Source of the DNA: Mesorhizobium sp. NFR06
GTDB lineage: Bacteria > Pseudomonadota > Alphaproteobacteria > Rhizobiales > Rhizobiaceae
Reading direction: 5' to 3'
NCBI RefSeq assembly: GCF_900115245.1
Contig: NZ_FOVT01000006.1
Location: forward strand, 62,001 to 126,000
Length of the DNA stretch: 64,000 bases
The position numbers and the translations under genes were made by a program. The notes beneath the pieces were generated by a model. The model was not told where the DNA came from. It searched no databases and saw nothing but the letters and a program-made list of their open reading frames with translations. The first letter of the stretch is position 1. The number at the start of each line of letters is the position of its first letter. This document shows, in pieces, positions 40,992 to 49,809 of the stretch.

Positions 40992-43004
40992 TCACCGCTC
41001 GACCCGTCGCCGGCCACTGCCCCACAGGGCGCGCTTGAGCAGGCTGCGCTTGCGCGGGATCAGCGCGACGTCGCTGACCAGCCGTGCCCCGCCCTCGCGC
41101 CGCTCCAGCGTGATCTTGCGGGTGTGGAACGCTTCCAGCTCGGCGCGGTGGGCGACGCTGATGATGGTGACCTTCGGCAGTTCCCGGATCACCGTCTGCA
41201 TCATCTTGTCCTGGCTCTTCTCGTCCAGCGCCGAGGTGGCCTCGTCGAGCACGACGATGTCGGGCGCGTGCAGCAGCAGGCGGGCGAAGGCGAGGCGCTG
41301 CTTCTCGCCGCCTGACAGCGTCTGGTCCCAGGGCGCCTCTTCCTCCAGCCGGTCCTTCAGGTAGCCGAGGCCGACCTTGTCGAGGGCGGCGTCGATCGCC
41401 TTCGTCTCCCAGTTGTCGGCGGCGGCGGGATAGGCGGTGGCGCGGCGCAGCGTGCCGGACGGGATGTAGGGACGCTGCGGCAGCATGAACAGCCGCTTGC
41501 CTGGGTGGAAATCGACCCTGCCGCTGCCCCAGGGCCAGAGGCCGGCGATGGCGCGCACCAGCGTCGACTTGCCCGAGCCGGATTCGCCCGACACCAGCAC
41601 ACGCTCGGCGGGCTCGATCGCGACCTCGGTTTCCTTCACCACGGAGGTGCCGTCGTCAAGCGTCACGGAGAGATTGTCGAGGCTCAGCATGGCGCCGTCT
41701 TCGGTCTTGCCGCGCTGGATGCGGCCCAGCCTGTCGTTCATCTCGGCGCGCTCCAGCCCGTCGAGCGACATCATCAGCGAGGCGATGCGGTGGGCAGACG
41801 CGTTCCAGTCGGCAAGGCGCGGATAATTGTCGACCAGCCAGCCGAAGGCGCCCTGCACGATGGCGAAGGCGGAAGCCGCCTGCATCACCTGGCCCAGCGA
41901 CATCGAGCCGTCGAGGAATTTCGGCGCGCACAAGAGCACCGGCACGACCGGCGCGAACAGGCTGGAGCCTTGCGAGACAAGTGCCGTGCGCATGTGCTGG
42001 CCGGTGAGCCGCGCCCAGCGGCCGAGCACGCCGGCGAAAGTGCGGTCGATGCCGGCGTTCTCCTCCTCCTCGCCGCCGAGCAGCGCGATGCTCTCGCCGT
42101 TTTCGCGCACGCGCGTCAGCACGTAGCGGAACTCGGCCTCGGCCTGGTTCTTGTCCTCGGAAAGCTGGACGAAGCGGCGGCCGATAGCGAACATCGAGGT
42201 CGAGGTGATGGCCGCATAGATGACCGCGGTGACGACGAGGAAGCCGGGCACGGTGACGGTGGAGCCGCCGAGGGTAAAACTCAGCGCGCCGCCGATGGTC
42301 CACAGCACCACGATGAAGGTCGAGGCCGACAGGAAGGCGTTGAGGACGCCGGCGACGAAATCGACGGGCGATTCCGTGGCGATGCGCAGATCCTCGGTCA
42401 GGCGGGCCTCCGGGTTGGCGTGGTCGCCCTTGACGAGGTTGAGCTGGTAATAGCGGCCGCTGGCCAGCCAGCGCGCGATGACGGCGGTGGCCAGCCAGGA
42501 GCGCCAGCGGCGCTGCATGGTCATGCGCAGGTAAACCTGGGCGACCACCAGGCTGATGCTGCCGGCGACCAGCGGCAGGAAGATGGCGCTCAAGACATAG
42601 ACGGTGTGGGCGTCGCGCTGCTCGATGGCGTCGAAGATCGCGCGGTTCCAGCGGTTGATGCCGTACTGGAAGCCGACATTGACGCAGATCAGCACGAGCA
42701 GCCCGATCGTCAGCGGCCAGGCGAGCCTGTCGCCGCGCAGGCCCCAATAGCCGCGCCCGCTGATCCAGAAACGCCGCAGCAGATATTTCTTGCGCGCCCG
42801 CTCGGCCTCCTGCGGCGTAAGCTGCAGATCCGGTTGCACGGCTTCCGGCGGCGGCGCGGCCTCGCCGACGACTTCGGAGGCGGCTTCGGCGGGCGGCGTT
42901 CTTTCTTCTCCAGGCTTGTCGCCTGCCGGCTGGTCGCGCGGTTTCACCTGGCGCGGCTCATCGTGGCGCGAATTCGGTTTCGGTTTGGGCTCGGCCGGGG
43001 GCAT
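40992..43004 (-). CDS. BclA/BacA-like ABC transporter (SbmA-type membrane domain fused to ATPase)
   Basis: 670 residues from the ATG at 43004. A Pro/Glu-rich soluble lead (about 1-65) precedes an SbmA/BacA-like membrane domain with about six helices (about 80-400). The ATPase domain has SGESGSGKSTLVRAIAGLWP (Walker A), LSGGEKQRLAFARLLL (signature) and DIVVLDEATSALDEKS (Walker B). This ABC_membrane_2 plus ATPase fusion is shared with Bradyrhizobium BclA and mycobacterial Rv1819c, importers of peptides or cobalamin. In legume symbionts BclA gives resistance to plant NCR peptides. Whether that holds here is inference. Confidence 0.88.
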   Translation of the reverse strand: MPPAEPKPKPNSRHDEPRQVKPRDQPAGDKPGEERTPPAEAASEVVGEAAPPPEAVQPDLQLTPQEAERARKKYLLRRFWISGRGYWGLRGDRLAWPLTIGLLVLICVNVGFQYGINRWNRAIFDAIEQRDAHTVYVLSAIFLPLVAGSISLVVAQVYLRMTMQRRWRSWLATAVIARWLASGRYYQLNLVKGDHANPEARLTEDLRIATESPVDFVAGVLNAFLSASTFIVVLWTIGGALSFTLGGSTVTVPGFLVVTAVIYAAITSTSMFAIGRRFVQLSEDKNQAEAEFRYVLTRVRENGESIALLGGEEEENAGIDRTFAGVLGRWARLTGQHMRTALVSQGSSLFAPVVPVLLCAPKFLDGSMSLGQVMQAASAFAIVQGAFGWLVDNYPRLADWNASAHRIASLMMSLDGLERAEMNDRLGRIQRGKTEDGAMLSLDNLSVTLDDGTSVVKETEVAIEPAERVLVSGESGSGKSTLVRAIAGLWPWGSGRVDFHPGKRLFMLPQRPYIPSGTLRRATAYPAAADNWETKAIDAALDKVGLGYLKDRLEEEAPWDQTLSGGEKQRLAFARLLLHAPDIVVLDEATSALDEKSQDKMMQTVIRELPKVTIISVAHRAELEAFHTRKITLERREGGARLVSDVALIPRKRSLLKRALWGSGRRRVER

Positions 43005-43116
43005 CGCGCGACAACGGCCTGCCAATCAAAAAGTTTCATGGGTGCCGCCGGCGCGGCTGCCGGCCACTTCGGGGCTGATCCTCCCAGCCGGGTGGCCCCG
43101 CTCCGGGAAGGAGCGA

Positions 43117-45105
43117 TCAGGCGGCGTTGCCGCTCTGGGAACCGCGCGGCGGCTCGAAGAAGGCCTCGGCGACCGAACTCCCGGCCGCGTCGAAGGCGAG
43201 CGCGTCGCGCATCGGAAGTGCTGCCGAGAAAAGATATCCCTGCGCGATCAGACAGCCCAGCGAGCGCAGGATCATGCGATCGGCGTCGGTCTCGACGCCC
43301 TCGGCCATCACCTCGATGCCCAGCGTCCGGCCGAGGCCGATGACCATCTCGACGAGGGCCTGGTCGTCCACGGATTTCGCCAGGTCGCGCACGAAGTCCT
43401 TGTCGATCTTGATCTTGCGGATGCGGCTGTCCTTCAGCGAAGCCAGGGTCGAAAAGCCGGTGCCGAAATCGTCCAGGACGATCGATATGCCCGCATCCGC
43501 CAGGCGCCCGACCTTTTCGTCGACCCGGTCGCGGTCGACCGGCGCCTCTTCGGTGATCTCGATCTCGAGCATCGCGGCGGGCACGTTCCTCGCCTTCAGG
43601 CCGTCCAGGATCATGTCGTCGACATTGCCGGCCTCGAGCTCGCGCGGCGAAAGGTTCATCGCGACGCGGACATCCTGGCGTCCATGTCGCACCAGTTCCC
43701 CGATCATGGTGCAGCAATTGAGAAACACCGTCTCCGTCAGCAGGGAAAGCAGGCCGGTTTCGCGCGCGGCGGTGACGATCTCGGGCGGCGAGATGGCGCC
43801 ATGGACGTCATGGTGCCAGCGCAGCAGCGCCTCGAAGCCGACGACCGCGTTGTCATCCAGCCGCACCAGCGGCTGGAACCACGAGCAGAGCCGGCCCGCC
43901 TCGATGGCGCCGCGCAGGTCGCGCTCGATGCAGTTCTTGCGTTCAAGCGCGTTGTCGAGTTCGCCGTCGAACAGGCAATATTCGTTCCTGCCGCCGCGCT
44001 TGGCCGCGTAGAGCGCGAAATCCGCCTTGAGCAGCATCTCCGTCAAGCGCGGCTTTTCCGATTTATAAATGCCGATCGACGCGCCGACGCGCACCGAATT
44101 CAAATCCGGATCCGGATTGGCGATGGCAGCGATGATGGCGGATGCGAGTTCGCCGGCCCGCTGCCGGGACCGGCCGGCGGAAAAAAGCAGCACGAACTCG
44201 TCGCCGCCGATGCGCGCGATCGTCGCGCCGTCCGGCGCGTGATCCTCTATCCGCCGCGCAACCTTGACCAAAAGGCCGTCGCCGATGTTGTGGCCATAGG
44301 TGTCGTTGACGGATTTGAAGCCGTCGAGATCGATCAGCATGGCCACGAACGGGCCCTCGGAAAGCCCGAGCCTGGCGATCGCCTGCTCCAGGCCATAGCG
44401 GTTGAGCAGATTCGTCAGCGGATCGCGCCTGGAGTTGCGCTCCATCTCGGCGGCGAACTCGCGCGCCTCGTATTTGAGGCGGCTCGTCTCGCGGAAGCGG
44501 GATTGTCCCAGCAGCGCGCTTCTGATCATCCCGCCCAGAAAAAGCAGGATGGTGAAGGCGAGCACGTAGTTTTCGACACCGCCATGCACCAGCACGCAGC
44601 CGGCGGCGGTGAGCAGCGGCAGCGTGACGAAGTTGACCGAGGCCGGCGCATAGGAGGTGCCGTAGGTGACCGAGCCGGCCGAGGTGCCGGCGAGCACGAT
44701 GAGATAGAGCGGCGCCTGCGGCGTGGTGTATGCCTCGCTGAGCAGCGCCAGAAACGACCAGGCGATGCCCGAGGCCAGCGCCAGCAGGCCAAAGCGGGAA
44801 AGCCGGGCGCCGATCGCCTGCGGCCTGTCGTCGGCCGCGTCCGGTCGGGCGATGGCAAGCGCCACGCGCGCGCCATTGATCAGGGCGATCGCGGCAAACC
44901 ACAACACCGCGGCAAGGCCGCCGCCCGACAAAAGCTGCACCGCCAGGATCAGGGCCGACAGCACTGTGCCGATCGGCATCGAGATGAAGACGCCTTTGCA
45001 CAGATCAGCAAGCTGATCGTGCAGGATGCCCGCTTCCACGGTTTCGCTCCGCCCCTCTGCGGAGGGACCTGCAAGCAGCCGCTCGTCATGCCTCGTCATG
45101 ATCAT
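43117..45105 (-). CDS. membrane-bound GGDEF-EAL cyclic-di-GMP enzyme
   Basis: 662 residues. Residues about 35-200 hold five or six hydrophobic helices. The GGDEF domain (about 225-380) keeps RIGGDEF at 298-304, and no RxxD inhibitory site precedes it. The EAL domain (about 390-645) retains GFEALLRW, AMNLSPREL, EIEITEEAPVD, LDDFGTGFSTL, KIDKDFV and AEGVET, so phosphodiesterase residues are complete. It looks bifunctional. Such proteins tune motility against biofilm or exopolysaccharide, which fits a genome with a secreted glycanase. Confidence 0.92.
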   Translation of the reverse strand: MIMTRHDERLLAGPSAEGRSETVEAGILHDQLADLCKGVFISMPIGTVLSALILAVQLLSGGGLAAVLWFAAIALINGARVALAIARPDAADDRPQAIGARLSRFGLLALASGIAWSFLALLSEAYTTPQAPLYLIVLAGTSAGSVTYGTSYAPASVNFVTLPLLTAAGCVLVHGGVENYVLAFTILLFLGGMIRSALLGQSRFRETSRLKYEAREFAAEMERNSRRDPLTNLLNRYGLEQAIARLGLSEGPFVAMLIDLDGFKSVNDTYGHNIGDGLLVKVARRIEDHAPDGATIARIGGDEFVLLFSAGRSRQRAGELASAIIAAIANPDPDLNSVRVGASIGIYKSEKPRLTEMLLKADFALYAAKRGGRNEYCLFDGELDNALERKNCIERDLRGAIEAGRLCSWFQPLVRLDDNAVVGFEALLRWHHDVHGAISPPEIVTAARETGLLSLLTETVFLNCCTMIGELVRHGRQDVRVAMNLSPRELEAGNVDDMILDGLKARNVPAAMLEIEITEEAPVDRDRVDEKVGRLADAGISIVLDDFGTGFSTLASLKDSRIRKIKIDKDFVRDLAKSVDDQALVEMVIGLGRTLGIEVMAEGVETDADRMILRSLGCLIAQGYLFSAALPMRDALAFDAAGSSVAEAFFEPPRGSQSGNAA

Positions 45106-45203
45106 ATTGGTTAGGCGAGCGGGGTGAAAATCATGTTAAGGATTTCAGCGCTTTACGGCGCAACCAAGCGCGAGGGGCAACCTCACGAAAGACGGTTCAC
45201 AGA

Positions 45204-45965
45204 TTATGGACAATAGGCTCGCCCTGCCGCCCGGACCAAGTGCAGTTGCAGCCGGTGAGGGGTCGTCGGGACGAAGAGAGGCCTTGTAAACGCTTCGGGA
45301 ATCCCAATTTCGCAACGATCCGAGCCGTCGTCGTAGACAAGCACCCCATGCGAAATCCGTAGAGTGACGTTCGAGCCGAGACGTGATCCGTCGGACCACC
45401 TGTCCAAAGCGGCGGCGGTGTCGGGCATGGCCAAACCTTGATACGCTTGGATCACGGGAATGAGCCGCTTCGCTCCCAGCATCGCGTCCCAAATCCAATG
45501 AGGGAGCTGCGTGACCAAGAAATCGTTCCAGCCGTCCGGAGCCTCTATGTGATCCGCAACTCGCTGAAGCCAGACCATACGACTCCTCAACCCGCGATGG
45601 AAGTTTGGCGGCCACGGTGAAAACAGGAGATGCCCGGGCATTTGGTAACGCAAATTGCCGCTCTTCGTGCGGCCCCATGGCCAAGGACATTCCAGGCCAG
45701 CGTCGGTCGACCGAACGAGAAGCACGCCTTTTGTTTCGCGGATGATCGGCCATAAATTTTTCGCGGGCGAGTGTCGAATCGCGTCGTGAAGCTGCGCCAT
45801 GGCCAGAACAACTGGAACGGCGTTGGCCAGCTCTTCAATCGCCCTGGACACGTGCTGGCTTTGCTGGCGTATATACTCTTCCGCCAGGGGACGGCTTATA
45901 CTTCTAAGGTGGTCGCGATACGCCCACATATGTGCACTGTAGGCCTCATCAGTGCGCTTAATCAC
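45204..45965 (-). CDS. hypothetical protein
   Basis: 253 residues, soluble, Trp- and Arg-rich, starting MIKRTDEAYSAHMWAYRDHL. There is no signal peptide or membrane helix. GC content is lower than in neighbouring genes and codon choice differs, suggesting transfer. I do not recognise a family; GTKSGNLR-like and PGHLLFSPWPPNFHRGLRSR segments may help a search. Not in an obvious operon. Confidence 0.55.
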   Translation of the reverse strand: MIKRTDEAYSAHMWAYRDHLRSISRPLAEEYIRQQSQHVSRAIEELANAVPVVLAMAQLHDAIRHSPAKNLWPIIRETKGVLLVRSTDAGLECPWPWGRTKSGNLRYQMPGHLLFSPWPPNFHRGLRSRMVWLQRVADHIEAPDGWNDFLVTQLPHWIWDAMLGAKRLIPVIQAYQGLAMPDTAAALDRWSDGSRLGSNVTLRISHGVLVYDDGSDRCEIGIPEAFTRPLFVPTTPHRLQLHLVRAAGRAYCP

Positions 45966-46076
45966 CCATCAACCCTTCCAAAGCGTTGCTCAACTGTGCG
46001 GTCAAATAGAGATACGCTATTTCATTTCGTCATGGGAAGTTAAAGCGCGGCCGACTGTTGGAGTGGATGATTAATC

Positions 46077-47021
46077 ATGGAAGCCCCTGGCCCGGCCATA
46101 CTGAGGCTGATGCAAGGCCTCGCCCAGGAGGTGACGGCGCTCAGGCCGGAACTGCTCAACGGCGACGCGACCGTCGGCGAGCTGGCCTGGGTCTGGGCCA
46201 AGGACTTCGACGTGCTTGGTCCGTTCTGGAGGCATCGGCTGTGGTTCGCCGGTGAACGACTTGCCGCCTGGGGCTGGGCGTGCGTGCCGCACCAGGCGCC
46301 GCGCGGCGACGGCACTATCCTCGAGGTCGAGGTGGCCAACCTGACCTGGCAGACGCATCCGAACCGGCCGGAGCTGTTTTCCGAAATCCTCGACTGGTAT
46401 GACGATGTGGCCGGGAACGCCGACCGGCTGCTGACGGTGCAATCCGCCGATCTCCAGGCGCAGGCCATCGTCGCCGCGCATGGCTACGCCTTCGATGCGG
46501 AAGCCGGAGGGGATGACGGCTCATGGGTGCAGTTCAACATACGGGAATTGAGGGATGTGCCGGAGCCGGTGCTGCCCAAGGGGTTCAGGTTTGTGACCGC
46601 CAGCGACGTCTCGGCGGCCGACGCGGTCAAGGCGCACCGCGACGCATGGCAGTCGTCGCGCTTCAACGAGGCGGCGTTCAAGCGCGTACGGCTGATATGG
46701 CCATATCGGGCCGACCTGCATGTGCTGATTGCCGCGCCCGACGGCACGCTGGCCGCGACCGCAATCATCTGGCTGGACGAATTAACGCAAACCGCCGAAT
46801 TCGAGCCGGTCGGCACGCACCGCGATTTCCGCCTGCGCTGCCTAGGTACAGCCTTGCAGCTGCATGGCATGCGGTTGGCCAAGGCGGCCGGCGCCAAACG
46901 CATGCTGGTCGCCTGCCGCGGCGCACCGGCGCATCCGGCCGCCCGTAACCTATATTACGGCGTCGGCTTCCGCCCGATCAGCCGCGACCTGCCGCAGATG
47001 AAGGTGGCCACAGTTCGATGA
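46077..47021 (+). CDS. GNAT-family acetyltransferase, two-domain type
   Basis: 314 residues, long enough for two GNAT folds. The second domain is clearer: FRFVTASDVSAADAVKAHRD at the start, GTLAATAIIWLDE in the central strands and GTHRDFRLRCLGTALQLHGM in the acetyl-CoA loop (variant RxxGxG/A). The N-terminal half (about 1-150) resembles a degenerate GNAT domain. GGAGTGG precedes the ATG. Acetyl-acceptor unknown. Confidence 0.8.
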   Translation: MEAPGPAILRLMQGLAQEVTALRPELLNGDATVGELAWVWAKDFDVLGPFWRHRLWFAGERLAAWGWACVPHQAPRGDGTILEVEVANLTWQTHPNRPELFSEILDWYDDVAGNADRLLTVQSADLQAQAIVAAHGYAFDAEAGGDDGSWVQFNIRELRDVPEPVLPKGFRFVTASDVSAADAVKAHRDAWQSSRFNEAAFKRVRLIWPYRADLHVLIAAPDGTLAATAIIWLDELTQTAEFEPVGTHRDFRLRCLGTALQLHGMRLAKAAGAKRMLVACRGAPAHPAARNLYYGVGFRPISRDLPQMKVATVR

Positions 47022-47077
47022 GACTCACGATCTCGCTGCCAATGCCCTAAAATGGTTCTCATGAGGAGCCGCCCGAA

Positions 47078-47498
47078 ATGAATTCCAAAACCACTTGCGA
47101 TCACAATCCGGTCTTTGAGAATTTGAGCCGAGAAGAACTCCTCGGCAATCTAGGCCCAGGTGACATAGTTCACGGCGTTTGCCCGGGTGGAGCGGTTCTG
47201 GTATGCCTCGTTCTAAGCGTCGACGAGACAACGATTTTCACGCGCAGGGTAACGACACAACAGTCCTGTAGGTTCGATCGAAAAACGGGCGTCGCCATTT
47301 TCCGGCGACGGCTGGCTCGAAGGCAATATCACTTCAGTCGAGCCGCTGCCTCCGAAGATCCACAATGTGTTCTTGGACATGGACCGTCAGTACCGCTTGG
47401 GCCATCGAAGCGGACGGGACTTCAAGCTGAGCGATCCGTGGAAGAAAGCCCTGCTGTTCATCCACGACCATTATGCTCGCTATCCAATCGGAGAATGA
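47078..47498 (+). pseudogene. hypothetical gene broken by a frameshift
   Basis: The first frame (47078 to about 47300) reads MNSKTTCDHNPVFENLSREE and so on, then becomes nonsense. The next frame from about 47298 continues sensibly (FSGDGWLEGNITSVEPLPPK, then KALLFIHDHYARYPIGE and TGA at 47496). Joining the two gives a compact protein of about 139 residues. GAGGAGCCG before the ATG supports the start. A real mutation or a sequencing error near 47296-47302 cannot be told apart here. Function unknown. Confidence 0.65.
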
Positions 47499-47625
47499 AG
47501 GCGAGCGAGCGGATACAGACAGCGGCGAATTCGCCGATGGCCTACAGGAATTGATCGGCATGGCACGGCGCGAGAAAAACCCTATCGTGTTTGTGTGACC
47601 GGCAAGCCAATCGGAGCCCCAACCC

Positions 47626-48774
47626 ATGACCCTCACCAACCGAGACCTCATCGAGCTCACCGAATGGCGGCGCAGGCTGCACCGGCAGCCGGAGATTTCC
47701 AACGAGGAGGAGAAGACGGCCAGGGAGGTGGTGAACTTTCTCGCCGACACCGGACCGGACAAGGTGCTGACGGGCCTGGGCGGGCACGGCGTGGCGGCGG
47801 TCTATGACAGCGGCGAAGCCGGGCCGACGGTGCTGTTCCGCTCGGAGCTCGACGCGCTGCCGATCGAGGAGCTTTCGGGCGTCGAGCATGCCTCGCGGGC
47901 GCCGGGCAAGTCGCATATGTGCGGCCATGACGGGCACACCGCGATCCTGGCGGCGCTCGGCCGCCAGTTCGGGCGAGAACGGCCGGCGCGCGGCCGCGTC
48001 GTCCTGATGTTCCAGCCGGCGGAGGAAACCGGCAATGGCGCGGCCGGCGTCGTCGCCGATCCGCGCTTTTCGGAGATCGCGCCGGACTTCGCGTTTTCGC
48101 TGCACAACCTGCCGGGGGTGCCGTTCGGCGAGGTGCGGCTGAAAGCCGGCACCGTCAACTGCGCCTCGCGCGGCATGCGCATCGCGCTCGACGGCAAGAC
48201 CGCGCATTCCTCGATGCCCGAAACAGGCACTTCGCCGATGATCGCGGTGAGCGAGCTGATGCCGGCGCTGCCCGCGCTCGGGCGCGGCACCTTCGCCGAC
48301 GACGATTTCGGCATGGTGACCGTCACCCATTGCGCGATGGGCGAAGCGGTGTTCGGCATTGCGCCCGGCTCTGCGGAAGTGTGGGCGACGCTGCGCACCC
48401 GCCGCGACGAGCGCATGGCCGAACTGGTCGCGGCGGCGGAAGCGCTCGCGACAGGGATCGCCGCCAGGCACGGTCTATCGGCGCGCTTCGCCTATCATGA
48501 GATCTTCCTCGCCAGCGTCAATGCGCCGGACGCGGTCGAGCATCTCAACCGCGCGCTCGACCAGGAAGGCGTTTCGCGCAGCGAAGAGACCCTGCCGATC
48601 CGCGCCTCGGAAGATTTTGGCATCTTCGGCCACAACGCCAAATCGGCGATGTTCTTCCTCGGTGCCGGCGAAAAGCACCCTTCCCTTCACAATCCGGACT
48701 ACGACTTTCCCGACGACCTGATCCCGATCGGCTCGCGGATCTTCATGCGCACGGCGCGTAACCTGCTGGGGTGA
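47626..48774 (+). CDS. M20-family metallo-amidohydrolase (hippurate-hydrolase-like)
   Basis: 382 residues. It begins WRRRLHRQPEISNEE, typical of the M20D/amidohydrolase branch. Metal ligands are in HMCGHDGHTAILAALG (His-Asp-His region), FQPAEETGNGA (catalytic Glu pair) and SLHNLPG. The dimerisation lid sits between about 180 and 290. It probably hydrolyses N-acyl-amino acids or indole-acetyl conjugates. Cytosolic, no signal peptide. Confidence 0.9.
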   Translation: MTLTNRDLIELTEWRRRLHRQPEISNEEEKTAREVVNFLADTGPDKVLTGLGGHGVAAVYDSGEAGPTVLFRSELDALPIEELSGVEHASRAPGKSHMCGHDGHTAILAALGRQFGRERPARGRVVLMFQPAEETGNGAAGVVADPRFSEIAPDFAFSLHNLPGVPFGEVRLKAGTVNCASRGMRIALDGKTAHSSMPETGTSPMIAVSELMPALPALGRGTFADDDFGMVTVTHCAMGEAVFGIAPGSAEVWATLRTRRDERMAELVAAAEALATGIAARHGLSARFAYHEIFLASVNAPDAVEHLNRALDQEGVSRSEETLPIRASEDFGIFGHNAKSAMFFLGAGEKHPSLHNPDYDFPDDLIPIGSRIFMRTARNLLG

Positions 48775-48822
48775 CGTGGGTTGAAGATCATCACGGCGCG
48801 TGCTCGAACAGCGCCTACCGCC

Positions 48823-49386
48823 ATGCTATTTGATACTGCTTCGCTCCCGGATTTCTTCGCCCGCGACGCGGTCGTCGTTGCGCGCGCGCTGATCGGCGCG
48901 AGGCTTACGCTGAACGAGGTCGGCGGCATCATCGTCGAGACCGAGGCCTACCGGCCGGACGATCCGGCCTCGCATGCCTATCGCGGCCGCACGCCGCGCA
49001 ACGCGCCGATGTTCGGGGTTCCCGGCACCGCTTATGTCTATCGCTCCTACGGCCTGCACTGGTGCCTGAACATGGTCTGCCTGCCGGGCAGCGCCGTGCT
49101 GATTCGCGCGATCCAGCCGCAATTCGGCATCGCGCGGATGCGCGAGCGGCGTGGCGGCGATGATGACAGGTTGCTTTGCTCCGGCCCCGGCAAGCTCTGC
49201 CAGGCGCTCGCCATCGACGGCTCGCACAACCGGCTGCCGCTGACCGCGCCGCCTTTCGCATTTGCTCGCTCCGAAACCGATCCGGCGGCGATCGTCAGCG
49301 GACGCCGGATCGGCCTCACCAAGGCGATGGATTTCGAATGGCGGTTCGGACTCGCCGGGTCGCTCTACCTCAGTTGCAAGTTCTGA
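48823..49386 (+). CDS. DNA-3-methyladenine glycosylase (MPG/AAG type)
   Basis: 187 residues from the ATG at 48823; an in-frame TTG at 48781 lacks a site. [20 protein letters not shown] carries the catalytic Glu and the His of the family, and PMFGVPGTAYVYRSYGLHWC the base-flipping loop. It removes alkylated purines in base-excision repair. A broken second copy lies 2.3 kb downstream at 51721-52181. Confidence 0.92.
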   Translation: MLFDTASLPDFFARDAVVVARALIGARLTLNEVGGIIVETEAYRPDDPASHAYRGRTPRNAPMFGVPGTAYVYRSYGLHWCLNMVCLPGSAVLIRAIQPQFGIARMRERRGGDDDRLLCSGPGKLCQALAIDGSHNRLPLTAPPFAFARSETDPAAIVSGRRIGLTKAMDFEWRFGLAGSLYLSCKF

Positions 49387-49446
49387 GCGGGGCGGCGGCC
49401 CGGCATGCCAAGCACGGCGCCTGACTAGTCCCGGCCGTTGCTGCCT

Positions 49447-49788
49447 TCACCGATGCTTCTCGACGAGAACTCTGCAGCGAGATGACAATTGGTCGATCTT
49501 GCTTTCAAGATCGCATTTGCCCATCGGTTTCATTGGGCAAAGCCGCGCATAGTCACCGCGACATCGCTTGCCTTCGAAAATTCTGAACGTTCTTACCTGC
49601 ATGGGGTTGGTCCCGCTGACCGCACTGGGCACTATTCCGGGTCCAGTGTCCATCGCGCCATCTCGGCCCGATCCCCTACCGCCGCCGCCCCTGCCGCCGC
49701 CGCCTTTGGCCGATACCACGCCACCAAAGGCGGCGCTTACGACACTTGCACCCAGTATGGAAAGCAATGTGCGGCGTGACATAAACAT
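49447..49788 (-). CDS. secreted Cys-rich small protein (GLG1/Cys-rich-repeat-like)
   Basis: 113 residues from the ATG at 49788, with GAGGAGGGAG just before it. The signal peptide is MFMSRRTLLSILGASVVSAA with an AxA-like cut (VVSAK). A Gly/Arg-rich linker follows, then one Cys-rich repeat, CRGDYARLCPMKPMGKC ... SRCRVLVEKH, similar in spacing to the GLG1-type repeat of many rhizobial periplasmic proteins. It starts 21 bases downstream of the hydrolase stop, so the two could form an operon. Role unknown. Confidence 0.65.
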   Translation of the reverse strand: MFMSRRTLLSILGASVVSAAFGGVVSAKGGGGRGGGGRGSGRDGAMDTGPGIVPSAVSGTNPMQVRTFRIFEGKRCRGDYARLCPMKPMGKCDLESKIDQLSSRCRVLVEKHR

Positions 49789-49809
49789 TGTTCGCTCCCT
49801 CCTCACCCT

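Noticed and set aside
41505..45114. long plus-strand frames opposite the ABC transporter and GGDEF-EAL genes
   Set aside because: Shadows of two genes with complete motifs on the minus strand.
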